A DNA stretch of 64,000 nt, taken from Macropodus opercularis. Its lineage: Eukaryota; Chordata; Actinopteri; Anabantiformes; Osphronemidae. The position numbers and the translations under genes were made by a program. Positions 53,473 through 64,000 of this stretch are shown piece after piece. The notes beneath the pieces were generated by a model. It saw only the letters and a program-made list of their open reading frames with translations, had not been told where the DNA came from and searched no databases. Each line of letters starts with the position of its first letter. Positions within the stretch are counted from its first letter, which is position 1. The stretch spans positions 11,834,501 through 11,898,500 of the forward strand of contig CM061102.1 of assembly GCA_030770545.1 (NCBI GenBank), in the 5' to 3' direction.

Positions 53473-54232
53473 ATGTGGGAACAGGAGGAATTCGCCAAAC
53501 ACTGGAGGAATGAATTCCCCGACGGAGAAGTGCCGCGGATGGACCTGAAATCCGTGGAGGACATGGAATCCGAGCTGGAGGTGTGTAAAGCCAACCTGAA
53601 GCGGCTCCAGAAGGCTCTGGCGGAGGAGAAGTTCAAGGTGATCTACCTGCAGACGGTGGCTCGACAGAAGAGACGCGACCCGGAGAGCTGCGAAGGCAAA
53701 CACGACAACTTGACGAAGACGGGACACGTTAGCAAACCGCAGCGGCGGGAGGATGACTGCGACGGGGAGACGACCAAGGTGCCCGACGTGGGAGGCGTGA
53801 AGCCCCACATGCCAGGCAGCACGGCGTGGATCGGCAGCTCCTTCGGCCGGGAACGGAGAGGGTTTACCGGCAAGACAGGTAAGCCCGTCCCCATCCCAGT
53901 CCCGCCACGGAAATTCACCTCGCAGCGAGCGGACCCGGCTCCTGTCACCGTGTCTCAGCCCAACGACACCGAGGAGAGCAGCGACCGAGAGTTTGAGGAC
54001 GCGGAGCTGAATGAGAATTTCATCAAGAATAACTTGCTGGCGCCAAGGAACGCGTGGGACCCCCGGCGGCCATACTGTCACAGCAGGGACTTGGACTTTG
54101 GCGACGAGGGCAGGTTGTCCCCGTCCTTCCCGCACATCCACCGCACAGCCTCCCGCGGCTCCGGGTGCAGCACCCCTGACAGGAGGAGCGACGGGTACCT
54201 GAGCTCCGACCACGAAGACTCCTCCTCTGCAG
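53473..54232 (+). CDS. abr: BCR/ABR-family first coding exon, probably abr (partial gene)
   Basis: The exon encodes 253 aa plus 1 base and ends at a consensus donor (CTGCAG|GTACCT). Residues 1-67 match the BCR N-terminal oligomerisation domain: a short helix with EFAKHW, then FPDGEVPRM, then a heptad-like helix with ELEVCKANLKRLQKAL and FKVIYLQT. The rest is low complexity but keeps FEDAELNENFIKNNLL, equivalent to BCR YEDAELNPRFLKDNLI. The later DH, PH, C2 and RhoGAP exons lie beyond the window. The YVNV motif that binds GRB2 in BCR is not present in this exon, and aspa sits next door (ASPA and ABR are both on human 17p13). I therefore favour abr over bcr, though standard mammalian ABR isoforms lack this domain. 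The ATG has G at -3; an upstream in-frame GTG at 53461 was not used. Confidence 0.75.
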
Positions 54233-55837
54233 GTACCTACTGTAGCCACGAACACCCATCACAAGCATTACCGGCTGCAAAACGCACTACACTGAGGTTA
54301 GATTGCATCTCATGCGTCATAACAATACGGCGGAGAAGTCAGGAAGGCCCCAAGTGAGCACTGAATCATGGCTAATTCAGTTTAAACGTCGACTGTAGGG
54401 AAAAACCACCACATGCTGTGGATGATTGGATGATTATTAATCAGTGCAGGCTTTGATTGGCTCTGTGTTCACACACTCCGCTGTCAAAGTCAATATTTTG
54501 CAGTGTTACTCACTTTGTCTCTTTTATTTATTCAACATTGTTTGGTTGTTTGTTTACACTATTCGTATTGTTGGTGTAAGCCAGGCCCGCTAAACATTGT
54601 TAGCGTAAGGAGACCAGACCAGAAGTGTTACTGCTTTATGTGGTGTTGCTCTGTACATACCAAAGATAACACATGGGAGCTTACGCCTGTTGCCTCAAGC
54701 TACGCTGCAACGCAATGCTGCTGAGGTAGGGGTCAGTCAGGAAATAAGCCACGGTGGTGACAAAAACATATTTTCCTCTGTAAAACCTTGGTGTTATAGT
54801 GCTTAGATTAGGGGTTTACCTCAGACTCTGGCCCCGTTGTGGCGCAGTATGTAAATTTAAAAAAAAAAAGAGAATTTATAAGGCGCTGCATGAATGTAAA
54901 GTCGTTTATAAGCTGCCTATCCAGGTCTGTACTGGACCCCATGGCGTTGCAGTGTAGAAGGTCAGGAATAGGAGAAGTGAAAGAAGAACTGCGCAGACAA
55001 GTGATTCCCATGTTTTGAAACATAGTTTTAGGTTTTAATTGGTTACAGAGTTTAAAAAACCCACTAAGTTTGATCTTTTTACGAACATGCAGGTTTATGT
55101 GTGATGTCATTTCCTGTGAGTTCAACGGTAGACTGAGAACCACATGAATGGCCAAAGTGTGAAAGCAGCACCAAATAGTGCAGACATCCCCCTCCTCTGG
55201 GGAAACCATAACTGAAAAGTGGAGGGTCATCCAGAGATGACTGTAGTTTAAAACAAAAAAATGACGCGAGACTGAAGCAAGCACAAGATTTAAAGTAAGA
55301 GTACAAGTCAGTGAATCACATTCCTTAGTAGATTGGCAAACAATACATTTGTTTGGAGTCCGACTAGATGTTCTTGTCGGTTTTCCAGTTGACACAAGCC
55401 AGTTTCACGGCTGCTGTGCAGATAGAAGAGTAGAGTTTAAATTCTTTCGTGAAACTTAACTCTTGGTAGGAAAGTGAATTAGCTCACTGTGTTTTCCACA
55501 GTGTTTGAAATATTCCTTGGGGTGAGTTCAAAAATAGTCTGTGTAATAAAAACGTGTCCTTCACCAGTAATGTATTGGTTCTTCTGTAGTGTCTTTGTGC
55601 AGGTCCCTGGAAAATTATTTGGTATTTATATCATTAACATGAATGGACAGGTAAATGATTTATACCCATGCTGTGTCACTACTTTAATACTTCCTCAAAG
55701 TGTGGCAATACTGACTGACGTCATCTGGATGTTATGAATTAAGAAAGAACGACGGATTCTTATTACTTATGGATATAGCATGTTTTTAATGTTAAGTGTT
55801 TATATTAATTCCCTTGACTGAATACTAGTGAATAGGA

Positions 55838-55906
55838 TAGGATAGGACTTTATTTATCCCGCAGTGGGGAAATTCTGGTGACTTCCTATCCTTCCTATCC
55901 TAATAG
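55838..55906. repeat. Short hairpin-forming interspersed repeat
   Basis: Tandem aggataggatagga is followed by ctttatttatcccgcagtgg and ggaaattc. The segment closes with tcctatccttcctatcct, an imperfect reverse complement of the start. The ctttatt-atccc-gggaaattc core is a phrase I recognise as recurring in teleost genomes. The family is unknown. Confidence 0.4.
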
Positions 55907-58900
55907 AAAACATCTTAGTGCTGACCTTTATCAGAATGTTCTTCATTAAATTGACACGACGTTGTGGAAATGGCTACAAAATTGAATTGGACATGACGCA
56001 ATGTGGGAGCTTCCCATGTCACAATGTTTGGTCTTGTGTGTCAAATACAAAGGTGGATGAACCAAGAAAGTAAAATGTTTTCCAATCAAGACACAATGTT
56101 TGTTCTTCCACTGAATCTAGGGAGGGGACTGATCTTCCCATAAGTCGGTGGGCCAGTCAGGAGAAGTCTCTTATTGTAAGCCCCTTAATCTGCTCTATCG
56201 TTGTTGCACAGCAGGATGTTGATGATTTACTCTGGCAATGAGGAGAATAAGTGGAAAGACTTGGCTCTAGTCATAAGACAATGGAGGGTGTTTAAAACCG
56301 TGGGAAGATGTAGCGTCTAGGGCGTCTGTCTTTTTAAGTGTGTGTGAAGCTTTTCAAACGAAGTATTACTAATCATCTGATTGTTGGTCCCGCCAGCAGC
56401 AGACTGGTGCCTTTGTGTAACACGTAGTTGCTGGGAAGAGGTCACCCACCAGGTCACGTGTGTCCAGAGCCATAAGTCTGGTCTTTCTTTGTGCTTGCTG
56501 ATTCACCTGTTATTCATAGCAGTGTCGGACTGGGCCTGGAACCGGCCGGTGCAACAAGCCATCTATTGTATTTTTTTCAGTAGAAATCTCAAAGATTCTT
56601 CTGCTCAGAAGAGTCGAACAGTAATTATTTTCACTAGGATTTGTAGTCTTGTCTTAGATGGTAAAAAAAATTGCCTGGTGAAATACCTTGTTTGGTTCAA
56701 GCAGTTGTTCAAAATAAACGCAGTTGACTCATTTTATTTATTTGTACTTGGCTATATATTACTTAGATCTTACCTTTAAGTTCATTGGGTCAAGGACATG
56801 TGTCCTCTTATGTTTTTACGTGCTGCACTGTAAGCAGGATGGCCTCACTGAGGGCTGTTTCCTGTTCCTCTAACGTATACCACATCTGATATGTAAGCGA
56901 AAAAGTGAGGTCACGGTTCTGCACAGTTCACTTACAAGGTGTGTTCATTGTGTAGAATGTGAAAGTCTGCCTTGTGGAGAAAGGCATGGCGCTGTAATTA
57001 TTCAAAATCTGTCTTCACATAACTAATAGTAATCATTTATTTGTGGTAACAAATTCAGTTGATAATGTAGGTGTGATCTTGGATTAGTCTTGGAGTAAAG
57101 GTCTTGTCGGAGCTTTTTAGAAATAATGTTGATGTTCTCAGTTTGCACTGCATTGTGTTGAATACCTGTGACAATGACGCGACAATGTGCAAAACACAGG
57201 GAGAGAGGAAACGGTTGTGTCTGATTTTCCAGAGGCTTCAAAATGATGCGTGCTACATACCAAGTTCCCAACTGTTTGATAAGATCAGGAAATATTTTCT
57301 CCTTCCATATTTGACAGGTTTTCCCAGCAGTGCTTTATGGCGCAATGAGGCGCCGCTGTTACGTAGTGAACACGCTTCGACTTCACGTCATCCTGCTGGA
57401 ATTCTCAGGTTTCACTTCATGGTATATAACGAAAAGATCTGATTATTTTAAATAAGCCTGTTCAAAGATACCTCGTGGTTTTTGTAACATGTATTCAGAT
57501 GGATAGTCATTGTGTGTTTTCCAACACGCGCTTCTCCTTTCCCTTAGATTGGATTTTTCTTGCTTTTAGACAAGCAGGGCTTGTTCAGGCCTGTCCTGCA
57601 TAGCATGTGCTACAGGCAAACTAGCAGCTGTGAAAGCTGTACCTTGTGGTTCGCACCAGTGATAATGCTTGTAACTTAGACAAAATCCTCACAAATCAAG
57701 GGGAAATCTCTCCCAGAGCTGAGGCTCATCTCAGTAGCTGTGGACTGTGTGGCGGCCGCTGGCAGATGTCTGCTTATTTGCCTCCTTGTGTAATCGCACC
57801 AATGCAAAATGAAACGCAGCTTTTCATTTATAATATCCTTCCGGGTTTGCTTGTACTTTAACAGACTCTTAGAAGCCTTAAAATTGTGCACAACACGAAT
57901 GGTGTAAAGGGGCAAGAAAGCTGCACAGTGGCACTAAGACAACATAGGAATTTTGAACTTTGTGCTAACACAATGAACCTGGTCGAATAAAGAGAAATGA
58001 TATATATTACTAAAAATCATCTGGTAGGACATTTCACAACCGATTTAGATTATTGACAAAATGTCAGTATCATGATTTGATAAATGGTAGTCTCTCAGGT
58101 GTAAGGATGCCAATGATCACCATACTGTAAGGCAGGAGGGGAAGTAGTTCACGCTAAAAACACCTTGATGGTTTCTTCACTTATGTGCATAACACCATTT
58201 AACGTTAATTCGGAGAATCCAGAGAAACCTGTTCATGAAACACTATGATCTCCGCTGCACATGCACACACATCATTACCTAGTGCATTAGAGCACAGACT
58301 TGATGTACTTTACTGTATTTTAAAGTTTAACTGCAAAACGAGCATATTTAAAGGAACTATTGCCAATTTCAAAAGGTCTTCTGAGAACCAAACAAACAAA
58401 CTCAAGACCACATGCCTTTGCTCCCGTAAAACCATCCTGCAGCTTGGTTTTCCTCCTGCTTACCTTCACGGACCCCACCATTCGCTTTTAGCCGCCTGTG
58501 CTAACTAACGCTGGTTCTCCACTTTCCCTCTCTGTCTGAAGGTGGCTGCAGCGGGTGGCTTGCTTCTACATTTGTTTGAACTTACTCTTGAAACTACTCT
58601 TCAGTCTAATCTTTTTGTTTTGCAGGGTAGACGGGGCAGAATATCAACATACGGCCAATAAGTAACCTAGAATTATGGGCATGTTACTTTTTAATCTAAT
58701 TTGTAAAACGTGTAAAATATTAGTTTTATTTAGTTTTTATATGCTGTATTTGTGCTGTGTGGTTTACAAATCCTTGCCTTTGTTTTGAACAGCATCATAA
58801 TGACTTTGGAAACCTTGTCGTACTTCAGATCCGACAGCCTTTCAAAATGAACCTAATCAAAGAGCTTTTAAGTCTCAAAACCGAAGTAGTATTTATCGCC

Positions 58901-61900
58901 TGACTTGTCCCTGTGTTGCCTTGGTGATGAATGTGTCATCGCATTTGTGCCGGCATGAAGGGTGTCTTGGTGAGAGAGGAGTAGGTGTGGGTTTTGCAGC
59001 ATCATTGCTGGTTTGTAAGATGGATGCTGAAGATAGGTGGTACCGTTATGTGTGCTGAGGCCTTGGCCTTAGCTCTACAGCGGTTGTGTGAAAAGCAAGA
59101 CCAGGATGCAAATGCAGATAACACTGGTGAATTCTGCCTGGTGTTCAGTTATCAATAGATGCATCTTGCAAGATGTACAGGCAAATGTGAGCAAACAAAC
59201 ATGATAGTCTGCTCTTGCTTCACAGTTTGTTACATGTTGTATTCACATTTCCTTTCCCTGTGTCTTTTAATAACTATATGTTATTGAAATCTAATATGGC
59301 TGAATTCACCTGGAGATGATGGCAGAAGTGAAAGTCTTTTTTTCATCATAGGATTTCCCTCAGTGAATTCCTGGGCTCATGACACACAGTGGGAAGTCCT
59401 GCAATGCACCCACCACGATCAGTAGACGTAACCGTTAAAAATGTGATCAGAAATGAAAGCTGTCGAGGTTTCACCAGTGCGTGGTAGTGATTATGATATC
59501 ACGTACAGTAGACGTATTAGATGTAGCAGATTAAAATGAGACCAAAGGAAAGTCTGTCTCGTGGTTGTAACAGGAAAGTAGAAATAAAAGATAAATATTG
59601 AAACTACAATTTTGGTGGCTTCATTACAGTGTAGTTATATGAATATCACCTCAAGCTCACTGTTAACTGTACGGGATCCCACACTACCTAACTGTTCATA
59701 GGACATTGGCGCACTGCCCTCAGTCCATTCAGAGAATCAACAAAGGTGCGGTTCTCCCAGGGGTTCATAATTAGGCACATGGAAAGACAGGAAGGGAAAA
59801 GTGATGGCCATCTAGACGCGAAGCTGTACTCTCCGTCCTTCTCTAACAAAGGCCCTTGCTACTGTTCCCTCCTGGGGGACAAGGCCAAACTAGATTACCT
59901 CTCATTTACCCTTTCCTACCTTGATTCAACCCATTCTATAAACTAAGGCAAGCTGAACAGATGCAGCTTGTCCGCTTACATAGGAGAACATATGGCAGGA
60001 AATGCAAACATGTAATTTTGAACTAGGATTACGCTCAAATCAAATTGCGACGTGCAGCTGCAACGTGAAGGGTGAGTCTGAGACGGGTGGTTTTCCTGCG
60101 TCATGAGGCTCAGCTTTAGCCCTGTGCACACCCCACGTTCAACACGACAATGACGCCCGACTGTGTCTCACTTTCGACTTTCCACTCAAAAATGAGTAGT
60201 TAAGGTTCTTTTCCCTTCCATCATGTGACTAACAGGTTGCTAGCGCGGAGTCTGAGATGTGAGAGTGGGTCTTATTTCACTGTCTACATGCTCAGGATGA
60301 AAACGAAACGCATTGTCTGTGTTGCCTGAAGTGAACCTAATAAACCTAATCAGTGTTAGTTTTTCTTTATGTTCTTGCTGACATTTACGGGAAAAACAAA
60401 ACTTCCTCCCTTTACTAAAATCGGAGACCACCAGGCCTCTCTCATTGGTTTTCTGCCTGGCTGCCATGGAGACCCCACCACTGTGGTGAGTGTGTGGTGA
60501 GGAGCTGGGATGTGTGGGTGCATGGGTGTGCAGTGCATGTGGGCACACAGAGCCCTGCATTCTTGTCAGTGGGTGTGCATAGACACATATTACATATCAC
60601 TACTCCCTCTTGGACTGGAGGGGCATCATTATGCAACCATTGAGCTTTAGTACTGAATTCATCTTACCTATTGCTAATAAACCAAGCTTCCAAACCTGGT
60701 GATTCAGATACACACTAAGCTATGTAGTACAGTGACCCTATAAGAAGCCTTCTTATTAAGCAGGTATATTTTTTAATACTAATAAATAATCATTGCTGCA
60801 GTCAGCAACAGGTGCTATGTAATGTTTTCATATGCACCACATTATGCTTTTAAAAATTATAGTGTCCATGGCCACTTTCAGCCTTAACATGGAGTTTAAT
60901 CTGTCTGTTGTTGCAGAAGGAAGCGTTGACTAGAGGGACTCTGATCTGCACAAAATATTTAAATCCATGTTCTGAGCTATTTCTTGGGTACAGATGTTGA
61001 CATAGTCTAACCACCGCTTCCTAATGTTTAGAAAGCTTAGCTTGACAACTAGAAGCAGGGTAAACCACAGTTTGAATCTGGTGCTTATTTATTCTTAACT
61101 AGTCTGTGTCTTGCGACATAACGCGAGGGGAAGATTTCCATGCAATGTACGATAATTGGATAAACTGGGTTTGCACTCATGAGCTTGATTTGCCCCAATG
61201 CTGCCATGTCCGTATGTGAAGAAAAGATATTTCCATATACTGCCATGGGCTGGCACCTCTATGAAAGAGGCTCGTCTCCAGACTGTTCTACTGGCCAGAA
61301 GGGGAAGTAATCTTTCTTTGTGGTATAAGATGCAATCTTTTGCAGTCCTTCTGTTATTTGCTATTGACTGCACACTAGGAAATTAATGAAAACGAGTTAA
61401 ATGACATTTTACGTTTTTCAGTTCTCTGTCACACTGTGGTTATCACCTGGGGGACATCCTGTGCCACATTTACCATTGTCACTTCCCTTTATTTCAAGGT
61501 GCAAATTTGAACAAATGGGTTCTTAACTGCATTCCACCTACGTAAAATAGAGCTTTTTGTTTTCTAGGCTCTAACGTTACTATTTATTCTCTATTGGGAC
61601 AGTCGGGATGGGAAGCTGCGCTTACTGGCTGAGCTGCTCCTCATGTGGATATTGAATGTCACTGTCATGGAAACGTTGGCTACATGACACTACCTCTGCC
61701 TGCAAGTCAAGGGTTAAAAGTACAGGCACAGCACAATACTCAGGTAATTCAAGTAGAATTTTGTGTCTAGCCTCTACCGAGTTCGGGCCGTTGCTTCATT
61801 GTTGCGTTGCTCACTGTAAGGTCACTGTTTGCTGATGAACTTAAATACTTTCTAGCCACAAGGTCTTAGGACGTCCAACGAGCACAACGCAAGACGGTGC

Positions 61901-62871
61901 AGTCTGAGGATTTAATATAATGCTGCAACCTTCACTGCATTCGCTGAGTTGTGGTGACTTGTGTAGTGTGAATAGGTGACGTTAATGGGCATGATGCTGT
62001 GTATTCTTACACTAAAGCTATAATAATAATAAATAATCCAATGTGTGCTTTAGCAAAGATGGTAATAAGTTTTAACAAATTACTGTGGGATCGAGGTCAT
62101 TTCTTATTAGACTGTCTTGTTCATACAGCTGCTGTAATTGTTATTAAGCTGAAATGAGCTGCCCTGAATCCCTGAAGGGATCTTCAGAGATGATGGCGTT
62201 AACCTGACTTGGAGCCTACCAACTAACAGCTCCAGCGTGTGTCCCACTTACGTGTGCTCCATTTCATTGGTATCTATTTCTATGGAGAATGTCTCAGATG
62301 TCTCTTTCTTTTCTTGGACCACTGTATCACTGTCACTGCTGCATAATGTTTAACAATGTGTCCCAAACAATTTTGGCATCTAGTCCCAAACCAGAGGGGC
62401 TCCGGTGCTCCAGGGACTAGTGGATGCTGCACAGATGGACATAGCACCCTCTTGTGGAAACATGTGGTAGTCATAGTCTTTCTGTGCTGTTTTTTTTAAA
62501 TATTATTTTCAAATCTACTACTTACTAGCTGTGTAAGTGTGCAGTTTAGACAGAGCAAATATGCAGGAGGCAGATGGTCAACATGAAGGCATCCTTTAAT
62601 TGCATTATTGGAAATTGTGTGGGTTTGAAAGTGGGGTATAAGAGTCAGGATTAAAATTATTTTCTACTCTACCTCTGTTTCACAACAACAACAAAATCCC
62701 TGAAGAGTCTCTTGCTTTAATACGCTCTGCTGATTAAGTAGCAAAACAGTGACTTCTACCACTAGAGCGCACTAGTATTTTATTTTGACATTGGTGTGTG
62801 GAGACAAATATATGTCTGTCTCCTCTATGGGTATGTTTCCAAATTTCAGACAAGGTGTGTGTGTGTGTACA

Positions 62872-63204
62872 CACTATATTGCCAAAATGGGTGGCAGAGT
62901 CTGGTGTGGATGAACTGACTGGCCTGCACAGAGTCCTGACCTCACCCGCTAGAACACCTTTGGGATCATTCAGAGCAGAGACTTTAAGACGGGCCTTCTC
63001 GTCCAAAATCAGTGTGTGACCTCACAAGTGCGCTTCTGGAGGAATGGTCAAAAATTCACATGAACCTTGTGGACAGTCTTCCCAGAAGAGTTGAGGCTGT
63101 TATGGCTGCAAAGGGTGAACAGACGTCCTAGTGATTGGGAATGAGACGTCACAAATTCATATGCGAGTCAGGGTAGGTGAGTGAATAATTTTGGCAATAT
63201 AGTG
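62872..63204 (+). mobile_element. Tc1/mariner-like transposon remnant with intact terminal inverted repeats
   Basis: Perfect 16-bp inverted ends: cactatattgccaaaa (62872-62887) and ttttggcaatatagtg (63189-63204). The interior translates to the decayed end of a Tc1-type transposase: EHLWD, a stop codon, then PSRPKSVCDLTSALLEEW, a gap, SLPRRVEAVMAAKG. The catalytic DDE region and N-terminus are missing, so the copy is non-autonomous. TG and TA/CA microsatellites abut both ends. Confidence 0.85.
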
Positions 63205-63219
63205 CGTGCATGTATATAA

Positions 63220-63220
<1 letters not shown>

Positions 63221-63267
<47 letters not shown>
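63221..63267. repeat. (TA)n(CA)15(TA)n compound microsatellite
   Basis: It begins 16 bp after the right end of the Tc1-like remnant. Confidence 0.9.
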
Positions 63268-63410
63268 GAAGGAATGACACAGGACAATGGATATGCGTGT
63301 GTGAGTATCTAATCTGGCATCTGTGTAACATCTGTCCAACAACCTGATTCTGAGGATTTTCACATTGACCTCAATAGATCAAAGTGAATTTAGCTAGCGT
63401 GGGATAAATT

Positions 63411-63429
63411 CTCTCTCTCTCTCTCTCTC
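63411..63429. repeat. (CT)n microsatellite
   Basis: About nine units. Confidence 0.9.
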
Positions 63430-64000
63430 ACGCACACTCACACCCTTTCTTTGTCTTTTCTTCTGGCCTTTTCCTTGACACAAACATAGATGCTTCATCT
63501 TATCATAAATCAGTTGCTTGTTAATATAGAAGCGACACACACACAGATAACTAGATGTTGAAGGAGTTGGAGCTAATGAGCTGAGAGGGTATCTTGGATC
63601 AGATCATGTGATGCACAGCCAAACTGGATAAAGTGATAACAATTGACATCATAAGTAGTATTTGTTTATTTATTATTTGAACATACACTGAAAGGAGTCA
63701 TAGAGAATCATAGTTGACGTAATCGTTTGTGTTTATCAGTGTATTTTTTACACATAAAATGAAGAATGTTAAACCAAGGGGAGCACATATAAAAGTAAAC
63801 ACATGGGGCTTTTTTACATATTTTAATTAAGTAAATAAATAAAAAATGAAACTCACAGACAATAACAAACAATACTGTACGCACACAAAAATCACTCCAC
63901 GATGATTTTAGGCACGTCCATTTAACAGGCAGACATTCATCACTAGTGCACTCAGGGCTTTTTAATAATGCATAGTCATTGCTCGTCCCTGCTGCCATCT

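Larger units (their letters stand above)
54233..64000 (+). other. First intron of the abr-type gene, open to the window edge
   Basis: It starts at the exon donor. No further BCR/ABR exon (DH, PH, C2 or GAP) was recognised, so the intron is at least 9.7 kb. It contains the hairpin repeat at 55.8 kb, the Tc1-like remnant and several microsatellites. Open frames in it have no recognisable homology. Confidence 0.6.

Noticed and set aside
53407..54255. 282-codon minus-strand open frame
   Set aside because: It is the exact antisense of the BCR/ABR exon, whose plus-strand protein has clear homology.
54808..55395. 195-codon minus-strand open frame in abr intron 1
   Set aside because: No recognisable domain or homologue. 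An open frame of this length is not unexpected by chance in 64 kb read in six frames.

Overview
This window is vertebrate nuclear DNA, almost certainly from a ray-finned (teleost) fish. Supporting signs are spliced genes with GT–AG introns, exons that translate to close matches of vertebrate proteins, many CA/TG microsatellites, a tRNA-headed SINE of the kind common in teleosts, and a decayed Tc1-like transposon. There are no bacterial-type operons, CRISPR arrays or phage genes. The species cannot be told from this sequence.

Layout. From 1 to about 27.7 kb there are only two coding exons, both on the minus strand: exon 1 (27405-27662) and exon 2 (11207-11345) of an LHFPL-family tetraspan membrane protein, most like LHFPL7/TMEM211. 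They are separated by a 16-kb intron full of simple repeats plus one SINE, and the remaining exon(s) were not found here. From 30.4 to 38.2 kb lies a complete minus-strand akap10 gene (15 coding exons, 612 aa). From 39.0 to 41.0 kb lies a complete minus-strand orthologue of human C11orf54 (8 exons, 319 aa). It is divergent, across 723 bp, from a plus-strand gene (41.7-44.9 kb, 5 exons, 855 aa) that I read as taf1d, a subunit of the RNA polymerase I selectivity factor with a very long lysine-block tail. Next on the plus strand are a complete aspa gene (45.9-50.7 kb, 6 exons, 313 aa) and the first coding exon (53.5-54.2 kb) of a BCR/ABR-family gene, probably abr. Its intron 1 runs through the right edge of the window and contains the Tc1 remnant.

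The genes do not form a pathway. They are a PKA anchor, a zinc ester hydrolase, a Pol I factor, N-acetylaspartate deacylase, and a Rho-GEF/GAP family member. Their grouping reflects chromosome history: relatives lie on human 17p (AKAP10, ASPA, ABR), 11q21 (C11orf54/TAF1D) and perhaps 22q (LHFPL7).

I found no undescribed multi-gene system. The points most worth checking are the periodic lysine-block tail of taf1d, the BCR-type oligomerisation exon next to aspa, a GC-AG intron and a 6-base final coding exon in akap10, and a G20 run beside a 170-bp homopurine tract.
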